Below, in pieces: positions 24,734 to 32,052 of a DNA stretch of 32,634 nt (position 1 is its first letter; the number at the start of each line of letters is the position of its first letter). The translations under genes were made by a program, and so were the position numbers. Location of the stretch: positions 1-32,634 of the forward strand of contig PWVH01000014.1 of assembly GCA_003563465.1 (NCBI GenBank), in the 5' to 3' direction. The notes below the pieces were generated by a model. It did no database searches, was not told the DNA's origin, and was given only the letters and a program-made list of their open reading frames with translations. Source of the stretch: Coriobacteriaceae bacterium (GTDB lineage Bacteria > Actinomycetota > Coriobacteriia > Anaerosomatales > SLCP01).

Positions 24734-25765
24734 GTGAGCGATCCGATTCGCCTCACCCAGATGTCTAGCAAGGCCGGTTGAGCTGCGAAGTGGGGTCCGG
24801 AGGACCTCGCCAACGTGCTCGCTTCGCTCTCACCTCAGGAGTCCGAGCGGCTCATGGTGGGTTTCGAGACCAGCGATGACGCCGCTGTCTACCTGCTCGG
24901 CGACCGCGCTGTTCTGCTCACCATAGACTTCTTCACGGCCATGGTGGACGACCCTTACGACTTCGGGCGAATCACGGCTGCCAACGCGCTATCCGACATA
25001 TATGCGATGGGTGGCCGGCCTCTTGCGGCACTCAACATGCTCGCCTTTCCCTGCTCGATGGACCCGGACGTGGTTGCCCAGGTGCTCCAGGGTGGCGCGG
25101 CGACCTGTGCCGAGGCCGGGGTGCTCGTGGTCGGGGGGCACACGATCGACGACAAGGAGCCGAAGTTCGGGCTTGCGGTCATGGGGGAGGCCGATCCGGA
25201 TGCGGTCGTGCGCAACGTCGGCGCGCGCGAAGGCGACTCTCTCGTGCTCACGAAGCGCATCGGGGTCGGGATCATGAATACCGCACTCAAGGCCGAACTC
25301 GAGACAGAGGAGACGCTTGCTGATGTCGTCGAGTCCATGGCGCACCTGAACAAGACTGCTGCCGAGGCCATGATCGAGATCGGGGTGAACGCAGCTACGG
25401 ATGTGACCGGGTTCGGACTTCTGGGCCACGTCCGGGAGATGGCACTCGGTAGCGGTGTCGCCGCGGAAATCGAGCTCGATGCGGTACCTGTCTGGCCGAA
25501 GGCCTACGAATACGCGAGCCAAGGTGCCAAGCCGGGACGAACCCTCGACGTGATCGACGCACTCGACGAGCATGTCGACTGGGGCCCCGCCGATCAGGCA
25601 TGGAAAGACGTTCTTTGCGACCCGCAGACCAGCGGAGGGCTGCTGATGGCTGTGTCGCCCGATCGCGTCGATGATCTCTTAGCATCGCTCGAAGCCAAGG
25701 GCGAGACGGCGGCGTTGGTCGGCCACATCATTGCGGGTGAACCGGGCGCTATCGTCATAGTCTAG
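24734..25765 (+). CDS. selD: Selenophosphate synthetase SelD, itself a selenoprotein (TGA at 24779-24781)
   Basis: Makes selenophosphate from selenide and ATP, the selenium donor for SelA. The complete gene begins at GTG 24734 (S-D-P-I-R-L-T-Q-M-S-S-K-A-G next) and reads through an in-frame TGA as residue 16, aligning with active-site Cys17 of E. coli SelD; the paired Lys is Lys19 (U-A-A-K). After the TGA come DDAAVYLLGDRAVLLTIDFF, the glycine-rich AMGGRPLAALNM, VVGGHTIDDKEPKFGLAVMG, TDVTGFGLLGHVREM and LCDPQTSGGLLMAVSP. 343 residues with Sec, full length. A stable hairpin sits 8-28 nt after the TGA. A program that treats TGA as stop would start this gene around 24815 and lose the active site. 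It is the first gene of the selenium operon. Confidence 0.95.
24790..24810 (+). promoter_or_regulatory. Bacterial SECIS-like hairpin after TGA 24779-24781 in selD
   Basis: Positions 24790-24798 (GTGGGGTCC) pair with 24802-24810 (GGACCTCGC) in nine consecutive pairs including two G-U wobbles; the apical loop is GGA (24799-24801). The loop begins 17 nt after the TGA and carries G at its first positions, as in bacterial SECIS elements. Found by eye. Confidence 0.72.
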
Positions 25766-25806
25766 TGCGGCATCGAGACCGGCGCAGAAGGAAAGGGACT
25801 GAGGCC

Positions 25807-26145
25807 ATGGCCAAGCGCGTGCTCATAGTGACGGATCGGATCGGACGCGGTGATGAAGAGCTTGGCTGGGTGTTGATGCGCAGCTTCTGTCACTCGCTCG
25901 CACGCAACGAACGTAAGCCGGCTTCGGTGATGCTCATGAACGAGGGCGTGCGTCTGGCGTGCGAAGGGTCTGAGGTGCTCGACGACCTGCGCCTGCTCGT
26001 CGAGAAGGGTGTCGCGGTCAAGGCATGCGGCACCTGTCTGGACTTCCTCGGCTTGAAAGAGTCGCTGGCTGTGGGTGAAGAGGGGACGATGATCGATTCC
26101 GTCGCCGCGCTTCTCGGCCGAGATGACGTAGTAACGATCTCGTAG
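25807..26145 (+). CDS. DsrE-like protein, homologous to the C-terminal domain of YedF
   Basis: A 112-residue cytoplasmic protein. The core resembles the DsrE/F fold and in particular the C-terminal half of selenium-metabolism protein YedF: KRVLIVTDRIGRGDEELGWVL at the start (nucleotide-loop-like), PASVMLMNEGVRLACEGSEV in the middle, and the Cys pair C74-G-T-C77 in VKACGTCLDFLG, followed by AVGEEGTMIDSVAALL. Known YedF proteins fuse an N-terminal TusA-like domain to this one; here the TusA-like partner is a separate gene at 31289. The CxxC could hold selenium or sulfur, but this is inference. ATG 25807, GAGGCC upstream; 41 nt after selD. Confidence 0.85.
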   Translation: MAKRVLIVTDRIGRGDEELGWVLMRSFCHSLARNERKPASVMLMNEGVRLACEGSEVLDDLRLLVEKGVAVKACGTCLDFLGLKESLAVGEEGTMIDSVAALLGRDDVVTIS

Positions 26146-26245
26146 GAGATGAGGGAGATTGAGGTAATAGTCCCGCTTGGCGTGTCGAGATCGGTGGATC
26201 GACGGCTGCGCGCAGCCTGCCCTTCGAACAGGTAGAATCACTCTC

Positions 26246-27646
26246 ATGGACACTCAAGAACGTCTCAGACGGCTTCCCAAGGTCGACGATCTGCTCAGGC
26301 ACTCTCGCGTGCTCGAGATGCTCGAAGACCACCCGCGCCCTCTCGTGCTCGAAGTTCTGCGCGAGTCACTCGACCTCACGCGCAAACGCTTGATTGCCGA
26401 CGAGCGCGCATCCTATGACGAGGCCACGTTGCTCGCGGAGGCTGAAACGCGGCTCGCACTGAAGTCGCTGCCGAGTCTGCGCCGCGTGATAAACGCGACC
26501 GGGATCATCGTTCACACGAACCTCGGCAGGTCCATCCTCTCGAAGAAGGCGGTAGCAGCCGTCACGGAGGTCGCAGGCTCCTACTCGACGCTCGAGTACG
26601 ACACGGCTTCGGGCGAACGGGGCAGCCGTCATGTCCACTGCGAGGAGCTGCTTTGCCGCTTGACCGGCGCCGAGGCGGCCATGGCCGTCAACAACAACGC
26701 TGGCGCAGTCATGATTGCACTCGCCGCCTTCGCCAGGGGCAAAGAAGCGGTGGTCAGCCGCGGCCAGCTCGTGGAGATAGGCGGCTCCTTTCGCATACCC
26801 GACATCATGCGAGAGTCCGGCGCGACCATGGTCGAAGTCGGCACCACCAACAAGACCCACTTGCGCGACTACGAAAACGCCATAACGGAGCGCACGGGTC
26901 TCATCCTCAAGGTGCACTCGAGCAACTTCCGCGTGGTGGGCTTCACGCAAGAGGTCGGATTGAGCGAGCTGGTGGAGCTCGGGGCCAGGCACGGAGTGGT
27001 GGTCTTCGAGGATTTGGGCTCTGGGGTGATCATCGACCTGCGGCGTTACGGTCTGCCATACGAGCCCACGGTAGCCGAGTCTGTGGCGACGGGCGCCGGA
27101 CTGGTCTCTTGCTCGGGTGACAAGCTTCTAGGAGGGCCTCAAGCTGGAATTCTTGTGGGCAGTGCCGAGATCATCCAGCGCCTTAAGAAGCATCCCATGG
27201 CCCGTGCCTTGCGCCTCGACAAGATGACGCTGGCTGCCCTGGAGGCCACGCTTCGCACCTACATCGACACCGAAGCGGCGCTTGCCGAGATTCCGACACT
27301 TCGCATGCTCGTCATGCCGCCCGCCGAGGTGGCCGAGCGTGCGGCAGCCCTCGCTTCCCGTATCGCGGAGGAGTGTGGGAACGGAGTCGAGACCGACACC
27401 GCGGGTGATGTCTCGCGGGCCGGAGGTGGGTCGCTGCCGCTGGCTGATATCCCGACCACGGTCGCTCGCGTCAAGCCCCGAAGCTTCTCGGTGACGGAAC
27501 TGGAACGCCGTCTGCGCCTCGGCGAGCCGCCCATAGTGGCACGAATCAAAGACGAACGCCTGCTTATCGATCCGCGCACGCTGTGCGCGGGAGAGGACGC
27601 CGAAGTCGTCTCACGGGTGGCGTCGGTTCTTTCGAACGAGGCGTGA
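26246..27646 (+). CDS. selA: L-seryl-tRNA(Sec) selenium transferase SelA
   Basis: A PLP enzyme converting Ser-tRNA(Sec) to Sec-tRNA(Sec) with selenophosphate. 466 residues, normal for the family. The N-terminal tRNA-binding region has LRRLPKVDDLLRHSRVLEML, followed by INATGIIVHTNLGRS, LEYDTASGERGSRH, AMAVNNNAGAVMIAL, SRGQLVEIGGSFRIPDIM, VGTTNKTHLRDYENAI and the Schiff-base lysine K293 in SCSGDKLLGGPQAGI. The C-terminal domain carries PPIVARIKDERLLIDPRTL. Start ATG 26246 fits the family N-terminus; the Shine-Dalgarno AGGTAGA is 12 nt away, rather far. It lies 100 nt after the DsrE-like gene; a -10-like TAGAAT at 26233-26238 allows an internal promoter. selB follows within 6 nt. Confidence 0.96.
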   Translation: MDTQERLRRLPKVDDLLRHSRVLEMLEDHPRPLVLEVLRESLDLTRKRLIADERASYDEATLLAEAETRLALKSLPSLRRVINATGIIVHTNLGRSILSKKAVAAVTEVAGSYSTLEYDTASGERGSRHVHCEELLCRLTGAEAAMAVNNNAGAVMIALAAFARGKEAVVSRGQLVEIGGSFRIPDIMRESGATMVEVGTTNKTHLRDYENAITERTGLILKVHSSNFRVVGFTQEVGLSELVELGARHGVVVFEDLGSGVIIDLRRYGLPYEPTVAESVATGAGLVSCSGDKLLGGPQAGILVGSAEIIQRLKKHPMARALRLDKMTLAALEATLRTYIDTEAALAEIPTLRMLVMPPAEVAERAAALASRIAEECGNGVETDTAGDVSRAGGGSLPLADIPTTVARVKPRSFSVTELERRLRLGEPPIVARIKDERLLIDPRTLCAGEDAEVVSRVASVLSNEA

Positions 27647-27651
27647 GCGGC

Positions 27652-29568
27652 ATGCCGTCGCTTGTCCTCGGTACCGCCGGTCACATCGATCACGGCAAGT
27701 CCACGCTCATCAAGGCGCTCACCGGCACCGATCCCGATCGCCTCGCTGAAGAGAAGGCCCGCGGCATCACCATCGAACTCGGCTTCGCGCAGCTCGTACT
27801 ACCGAGCGGGCGCACGATGGGCGTGATCGATGTGCCAGGTCACGAGCGCTTCGTCAGGCACATGGTTGCTGGCGCCACGGGCATCGATGTCGTGCTCCTA
27901 GCGGTAGCGGCAGACGACGGTGTGATGCCACAGACTCGCGAGCATCTCGCGATTATCGATCTTCTGGGAGTAGAACAGGGTGTCGTGGCGCTCACCAAGG
28001 CCGATCTCGCCGATTCCGAGTGGCTCGAGCTGGTCGCCGAGGAAGTTCGCTCGCTGCTGGGAGGCACCTCGATTGCGGGCGCTCCCGTCGTGCCGGTTTC
28101 TGCCATCGCTAGTGAGGGACTCACCGATCTGCTGACCGCACTCGATGCGATTGCTGCAGAGGCTCCCACTCGTCAAGCGAATCTGCCCATGCGTCTTCCG
28201 GTCGACCGGGTCTTCACCATCGCAGGGGCGGGCACGGTAGTCACCGGCACGCTCTGGTCCGGTTCTGTAACCAAAGACGAGCAGTTAGAAGTCCTGCCCG
28301 CCGGTCATGAGGGTCGCGTACGAGGTGTGCAGGTGCACTCGGAGAGCGTTTCTAAGGCCACCGCCGGTCAGCGCGTGGCGCTCAATGTCGCCGGTCTCGA
28401 CAGAGACGACATCGCTCGGGGAGACGTGATTGCCGCGCCAGGCACTCTGGGAGTCACCGACCGCTTCGATGCTCGCTTTACTTACCTTGGGATTCCGGGG
28501 GAGGACAAGGTCTTCGAGAGCGGCACGCGCGTGCACGTCCACCATGGCACTCGCGAAGTGATCGGCAGGGTGCTGCTGATGGACTCACCGATGCTTGCAC
28601 CAGGCGATTCTGGCCTTGCCCAAGTTCGCCTGGAGGAGCCGCTCGTGCCTCGCTACGACGACCGCTTCATCGTGCGGTCCTACTCGCCCGTATACACGAT
28701 CGGTGGCGGGCTGGTGCTCGACGTCCTGCCCCCTCGCCGCACGAACCTGCGGGCGCACGAGCGCGAGTTGCTCGAGGCTCTCATCGCGCACGACCTCTCG
28801 GCGGCCAACAGCGGGCTGCTTGCTTCGCGTGGCCTGCCTATGACCTCGGCAGAGGTCGCGGCGGCGCTCGGTGTACCGCGGGCGCAGGTCGCCGACGAGC
28901 TCAACCGCGCCGATTTCGCCCGGCTGAAGATCGGCGGAGAGACCGCCTTCATCACATCCGGCGCGCTGGAGGCGTTCGTGGTCATGATCGAGCGAGAACT
29001 GCTCTCGTTTCACGAGGCCAAACCGAAGGCCACCGGTGTCGGAAAGGCAGCGCTGCGCAGTCGCGTGGACCGCAGGTTGACACCCAGGGCTTTCGACGCC
29101 CTGCTCGAAGTCGCTGTCGGGCGGGAAGTCGCCGTGGTCGAGAAAGGTACCGTGCGACATCCGAAGGCCGCCGTTTCGGCGCTTGCCGAGGAGCAAGCGG
29201 CCGAGGTGGCGCTGCGGCCCCTGGTGGCGCAAGACGGTTTCGCTCCAAGGACCGTGGCCGCGTGGTCGGCCGAAGCAGGGGTCGATCCCGGGGTGGCCCG
29301 CAAGGTTCTCAACCGCATGGCATCCGAGGGCAAGATCGTGCGTGTCAGCTCTGATCTGTACTTCGACGTGGGCGCAGTCGATGCCATTCGGCAGCGGATC
29401 GTCGCCCACCTGGGTCAGCACGGTAGCGCGCCGACCTGGGAGCTGCGCGACGTCATCGGCGTGAGCCGCAAGTACGTGGTCCCGCTGCTGGAGCACTTCG
29501 ACTCCATACGCCTGACGAGATTCGAAGGCGACCAACGTTCGCTACGCAGGGATTCGAACCAGGGCTGA
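27652..29568 (+). CDS. selB: Sec-specific elongation factor SelB
   Basis: A GTPase that delivers Sec-tRNA to UGA codons and binds the SECIS hairpin. 638 residues. G1 loop GTAGHIDHGKSTLIKALTG at 7-25 (Lys16), switch I RGITIELGFA, G3 DVPGHERFVRHM, G4 TKADLADS and G5-like PVSAIASEG, then domains 2 and 3 (VFTIAGAGTVVTGTLWSG; PLVPRYDDRFIVRSYSP) and C-terminal winged helices from about 380, ending with ELRDVIGVSRKYVVPLLEH, the mRNA-binding wing. ATG 27652 is used; GTG 27643, overlapping the selA stop, is an alternative start. A short unusual tail (RRDSNQG) ends the protein. Presence of intact winged helices supports SECIS-dependent decoding in this organism. Confidence 0.96.
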   Translation: MPSLVLGTAGHIDHGKSTLIKALTGTDPDRLAEEKARGITIELGFAQLVLPSGRTMGVIDVPGHERFVRHMVAGATGIDVVLLAVAADDGVMPQTREHLAIIDLLGVEQGVVALTKADLADSEWLELVAEEVRSLLGGTSIAGAPVVPVSAIASEGLTDLLTALDAIAAEAPTRQANLPMRLPVDRVFTIAGAGTVVTGTLWSGSVTKDEQLEVLPAGHEGRVRGVQVHSESVSKATAGQRVALNVAGLDRDDIARGDVIAAPGTLGVTDRFDARFTYLGIPGEDKVFESGTRVHVHHGTREVIGRVLLMDSPMLAPGDSGLAQVRLEEPLVPRYDDRFIVRSYSPVYTIGGGLVLDVLPPRRTNLRAHERELLEALIAHDLSAANSGLLASRGLPMTSAEVAAALGVPRAQVADELNRADFARLKIGGETAFITSGALEAFVVMIERELLSFHEAKPKATGVGKAALRSRVDRRLTPRAFDALLEVAVGREVAVVEKGTVRHPKAAVSALAEEQAAEVALRPLVAQDGFAPRTVAAWSAEAGVDPGVARKVLNRMASEGKIVRVSSDLYFDVGAVDAIRQRIVAHLGQHGSAPTWELRDVIGVSRKYVVPLLEHFDSIRLTRFEGDQRSLRRDSNQG

Positions 29569-29697
29569 ACCCGGATGACTCTGCACGTCAAGCCCGTGGC
29601 CTCACGGTGCGCCGTTTGCCGGTCGAGCTCGAGGTTGCCGACCCGGAATCTGATTCATGTGCTGCGCTGGGAAGCGGGATCGCTCTGAATCCAAGTA

Positions 29698-29727
29698 TTG
29701 ACGTAGCTTATCCCTAAGATGTACGCT
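29698..29727 (+). promoter_or_regulatory. Candidate promoter of the selC-positioned tRNA
   Basis: TTGACG (29698-29703, 5 of 6 to -35) and TACGCT (29722-29727, 3 of 6 to -10) with an 18-bp spacer; the predicted start near 29734 is almost at the tRNA 5' end. It would separate tRNA expression from selAB read-through. The -10 is weak. Confidence 0.35.
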
Positions 29728-29735
29728 GGTTATGT

Positions 29736-29831
29736 GACTGGTTGAGTCGGCTGGCGCCGATCGCGGAGTGCAAATCCGTTGGGCTCACCGCAGAGGTCAG
29801 CTGTTCGGTTCGATTCCGAAACCAGTCTCCA
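29736..29831 (+). tRNA. Sec-tRNA-like RNA with GCA (Cys) anticodon and U73 (selC-positioned)
   Basis: A 96-nt class II-type cloverleaf with encoded CCA directly downstream of selB. Acceptor 29736-29743 (GACTGGTT) pairs with 29820-29827 (AACCAGTC); T arm TCGG-TTCGATT-CCGA at 29805-29819. The acceptor branch is 12 bp and reads as 8/4 with a 2-nt linker, or 7/5. The D stem has 6 bp (29746-29751/29756-29761) closing a 4-nt loop, as in Sec-tRNA. The anticodon stem GCGGA/TCCGT encloses the loop GTGCAAA, so the anticodon is GCA (29770-29772). A long variable arm pairs 29782-29789 with 29795-29802 with one C-C mismatch. Discriminator T828 precedes CCA (29829-29831). GCA and U73 are CysRS identity elements; Sec-tRNA normally has UCA and G73. 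The anticodon arm closely resembles that of ordinary tRNA-Cys. Confidence 0.88.
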
Positions 29832-30014
29832 ACCTCTTGACAAGTCCGACTCCCTGATGCTCGCCGGTTCCTTTCGGCCATGCGCGCGTTCACTTAGTAA
29901 CCTCCCCCGCCTGAATCGAAAAGCACGCGCTGTCAGAGATTGGACATATGTTATAGAATGCATAAGGCAATAGGATAGGAGTCCTTGTCCAGTCCTTGAG
30001 AACGGAGGAGTTCT

Positions 30015-31271
30015 ATGACCCAGCGTAGGGTAATCGGCCCCACGGCATGGATCGTGGGCGCAGCGGGCCTGTTCATCGGGGCCCTCGCTGGCTGGCTGGT
30101 CAGCCAGGGCAACCCCGGCAACATGGGCCTGTGCATCGCATGCTTCTGGCGCGACATCGCTGGGTTCTTCGTGGGAGGGGTCTCGAATCAAGCGGCCGTC
30201 GCGTACATCCGTCCCGAGATAATCGGGATCATCTTGGGGGCTCTGGGCGCCGCCATCGTGACCAAGGAGTACAAACCGCGTGGCGGCAGCGCGCCTCTGT
30301 TGCGTTTTGTGATGGGATTCATCTTCATGAGTTCGGCCCTGGTCTTCCTCGGCTGTACGGTACGTGCCTGGGTACGTCTGGGTGGCGGAGACCTCACGGC
30401 GCTCTGGGGGCTCCTCGGGATCGTCATCGGTGTCGGTGTCGGCATCGTCATTCTCAAGAGCGGCTATAACCTGGGTCGCGCTAAGGGCGCGCCCGCCTGG
30501 ACCGGGTGGATCGTCACCGGGATTGCGGTCATCTTGCTGGCGTTTGCGCTCTGGACGCAGTTCGGGACCAAGCCGGAGTTCGCTACGCTCACCCCGGCGA
30601 ATGCCAGGGCGGTCATCCCAGGTGAAGTCGTCGTGGCGCCCGCGCCCGACGGTGACGGTCTCACTGTACTGAGGCCTGCCGACGCAACCATTGTCGACGG
30701 CGCGGTCGTTGCAGCCGACGGAGAGGTGCTTGCGGATGCCGACAAAGTCGCATCCACTGGGCCGATGCCTGGCGGAAGGCGCGCACCTTTCTTCATTTCG
30801 CTCGCTGCTGGGCTGGCTATCGGTGTCGTCGCACAGCGCAGCCGTTTCTGCTCGGTCGGCGGCATCCGTGACGCGATTCTCATCAGGCGCTTCGACCTGC
30901 TGTTCGGAGTGATCGGGCTCGTGATCGGCGCGACCGTGGTCAACATGATTTTCGGTCAGTACAATCTTGGGTTCACGGGTCAGCCGGTGGCCCACAACGA
31001 CGCACTCGGTAACATCGCCGCGATGGTGATAGCCGCGTTGGCGGCCGTCATGCTCGGAGGTTGCCCGATGCGTCAGATGATTATGGGCGCCGAGGGTGAC
31101 GCCGACGGCGCCGCTGCGGTGGTCGGCATGGTGATCGGCGCAGGTTTCACCCACTGGGCTGGCTATGCGTCCTCGCCGGCGGGCTTGGCCGACAGGGCGT
31201 GGCCTGCACTCGGTGTCATGGCGGTCATTCTTGCGGCCATCGCGCTTGCGAAGCGTGCCAGGGCCGCATAG
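30015..31271 (+). CDS. yedE: YedE/YeeE family selenium-metabolism membrane protein
   Basis: A 418-residue polytopic membrane protein of the YeeE/YedE family; the YedE/FdhT branch accompanies Sec and selenouridine genes and is the proposed selenium-species importer. Features: helices from residue 10 (IVGAAGLFIGALAGWLVSQG), conserved Cys in NMGLCIACFWRD, GFFVGGVSNQAAVAYIRPE, a soluble loop about 190-255, then AQRSRFCSVGGIRDAILIRR and LGGCPMRQMIMGAEGDADGAA, the two Cys-bearing pore motifs of the family, and a final helix. The ribosome site GGAGGAG (30004-30010) is ideal for ATG 30015. It lies 183 nt after the tRNA. The neighbouring TusA-like gene fits the usual YedE-YedF pairing. The exact substrate is unproven. 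Confidence 0.9.
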   Translation: MTQRRVIGPTAWIVGAAGLFIGALAGWLVSQGNPGNMGLCIACFWRDIAGFFVGGVSNQAAVAYIRPEIIGIILGALGAAIVTKEYKPRGGSAPLLRFVMGFIFMSSALVFLGCTVRAWVRLGGGDLTALWGLLGIVIGVGVGIVILKSGYNLGRAKGAPAWTGWIVTGIAVILLAFALWTQFGTKPEFATLTPANARAVIPGEVVVAPAPDGDGLTVLRPADATIVDGAVVAADGEVLADADKVASTGPMPGGRRAPFFISLAAGLAIGVVAQRSRFCSVGGIRDAILIRRFDLLFGVIGLVIGATVVNMIFGQYNLGFTGQPVAHNDALGNIAAMVIAALAAVMLGGCPMRQMIMGAEGDADGAAAVVGMVIGAGFTHWAGYASSPAGLADRAWPALGVMAVILAAIALAKRARAA

Positions 31272-31288
31272 GGCGAAGGGAGAGAACG

Positions 31289-31498
31289 TTGAAGGAAGTC
31301 GATGCACTCGGACTCTCTTGTCCGATGCCGCTGATGCTTACCAAGAAGGCTCTCGAGGAGAACCCCGGCGAGATACTCGTACACGTTGACAGCGGGACGG
31401 CGAAGCAGAACGTCGTCGGCCTGCTCAGCGACTACGGTTTCACTGTGAGTGTCGAGCAGACCGGCGAGGAATACCGGATCAAAGGGATGCGTGCCTGA
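31289..31498 (+). CDS. TusA-like sulfurtransferase domain protein (YedF N-terminal type)
   Basis: A 69-residue cytoplasmic protein consisting of one TusA/SirA-like domain. The active Cys11 lies in the family motif DALGLSCPMPLMLTKKAL; the second half has EILVHVDSGTAKQNVVGLL and FTVSVEQTGEEYRIKGM. TusA-like proteins carry persulfide; YedF-type ones in Sec-trait genomes are thought to handle selenium. Start TTG 31289 is supported by AGGGAGAGA upstream; a longer reading frame begins inside yedE and is not needed. It is 17 nt after yedE and its stop overlaps the DUF3343 ATG. The DsrE half of YedF is encoded at 25807, so the usual fusion is split. Confidence 0.88.
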   Translation: MKEVDALGLSCPMPLMLTKKALEENPGEILVHVDSGTAKQNVVGLLSDYGFTVSVEQTGEEYRIKGMRA

Positions 31499-32052
31499 TG
31501 CTGTTCGGACGCAAGAAGAAACAGACGGAAGCCCCGGACGCCGAGGAGGCGTTCGGGCTCTTCCTCTTCGACGAAGTGCCTCACGCGCTTGCTGCCGAGC
31601 GTGCACTCAAAGCTGCGGGATACGACATCACGCTGGTGGCCCCGCCACCTCACCTGCGTGCCGGATGCGACCTCGCTGTCGCGCTCCCGCGGGTCGAGCA
31701 CGTGGGAGCCGAGCGCGTGCTTGTCGAGGCGGGCGTGCACTTCAAGGAGTGGGTGAACGACGTCGAAGGCATCTCTAAGATATGCGACCTCGTTACCACC
31801 GTGGACTTCGGCGAGTGGCTGATGGTGCGGTCCGGGAACATGAAGATCGTGATCGAGAAGGCGACTGGCACGATCGTGAACACCTCGGGCGGCGGGTGTC
31901 CGGACATCCCGTACTTGAATCTGGAGCTGGTGGGCGTGCCTCTCGAGGATGCTCCTCGGCCCAAGGAACTCGGCTACACGCTCTGCGGCCTCATGCTCGA
32001 TCGTGCCTACCTCGAAGTGAAAGCGCAGCTCGAGGGGGGTGCAACCGAATGA
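31498..32052 (+). CDS. DUF3343 (putative Se/S carrier-like) protein with C-terminal extension
   Basis: A 184-residue cytoplasmic protein. The N-terminal part (about 18-90) matches DUF3343: FGLFLFDEVPHALAAERALKA, then YDITLVAPPPHLRAGCDLAVALP with a conserved Cys, a small domain noted beside selenium and sulfur genes. The rest (about 95-184) contains ICDLVTTVDFGEWLMVRSGN and GGGCPDIPYLNLELVGVPL with a second Cys after three glycines; this part is longer than a lone DUF3343 domain and I do not recognise it. It starts on the TusA-like stop and its own stop overlaps the next ATG, so the three genes are almost certainly co-translated. Confidence 0.8.
   Translation: MLFGRKKKQTEAPDAEEAFGLFLFDEVPHALAAERALKAAGYDITLVAPPPHLRAGCDLAVALPRVEHVGAERVLVEAGVHFKEWVNDVEGISKICDLVTTVDFGEWLMVRSGNMKIVIEKATGTIVNTSGGGCPDIPYLNLELVGVPLEDAPRPKELGYTLCGLMLDRAYLEVKAQLEGGATE

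Noticed and set aside
28585..29535. Long minus-strand ORF antisense to selB
   Set aside because: Shadow of selB, with no recognisable domain or start context.
29549..29564. GGATTCGAACC-type sequence at the end of selB, resembling a reverse-complement tRNA T arm
   Set aside because: The flanking bases form only two pairs for a T stem and no acceptor or anticodon arm could be built.
29837..29842. Perfect TTGACA after the tRNA as a yedE promoter
   Set aside because: No acceptable -10 element at 16-18 bp, and the yedE start is more than 170 bp away.
29940..29959. TTGGAC with TAGAAT before yedE as a promoter
   Set aside because: The spacing is only 8 bp; both hexamers may be chance in this AT-richer stretch.
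29730..31307. Minus-strand 525-codon ORF across the tRNA and yedE
   Set aside because: It runs antisense to clear features (tRNA, yedE) and has a low-complexity Asp/Arg/His-rich translation.
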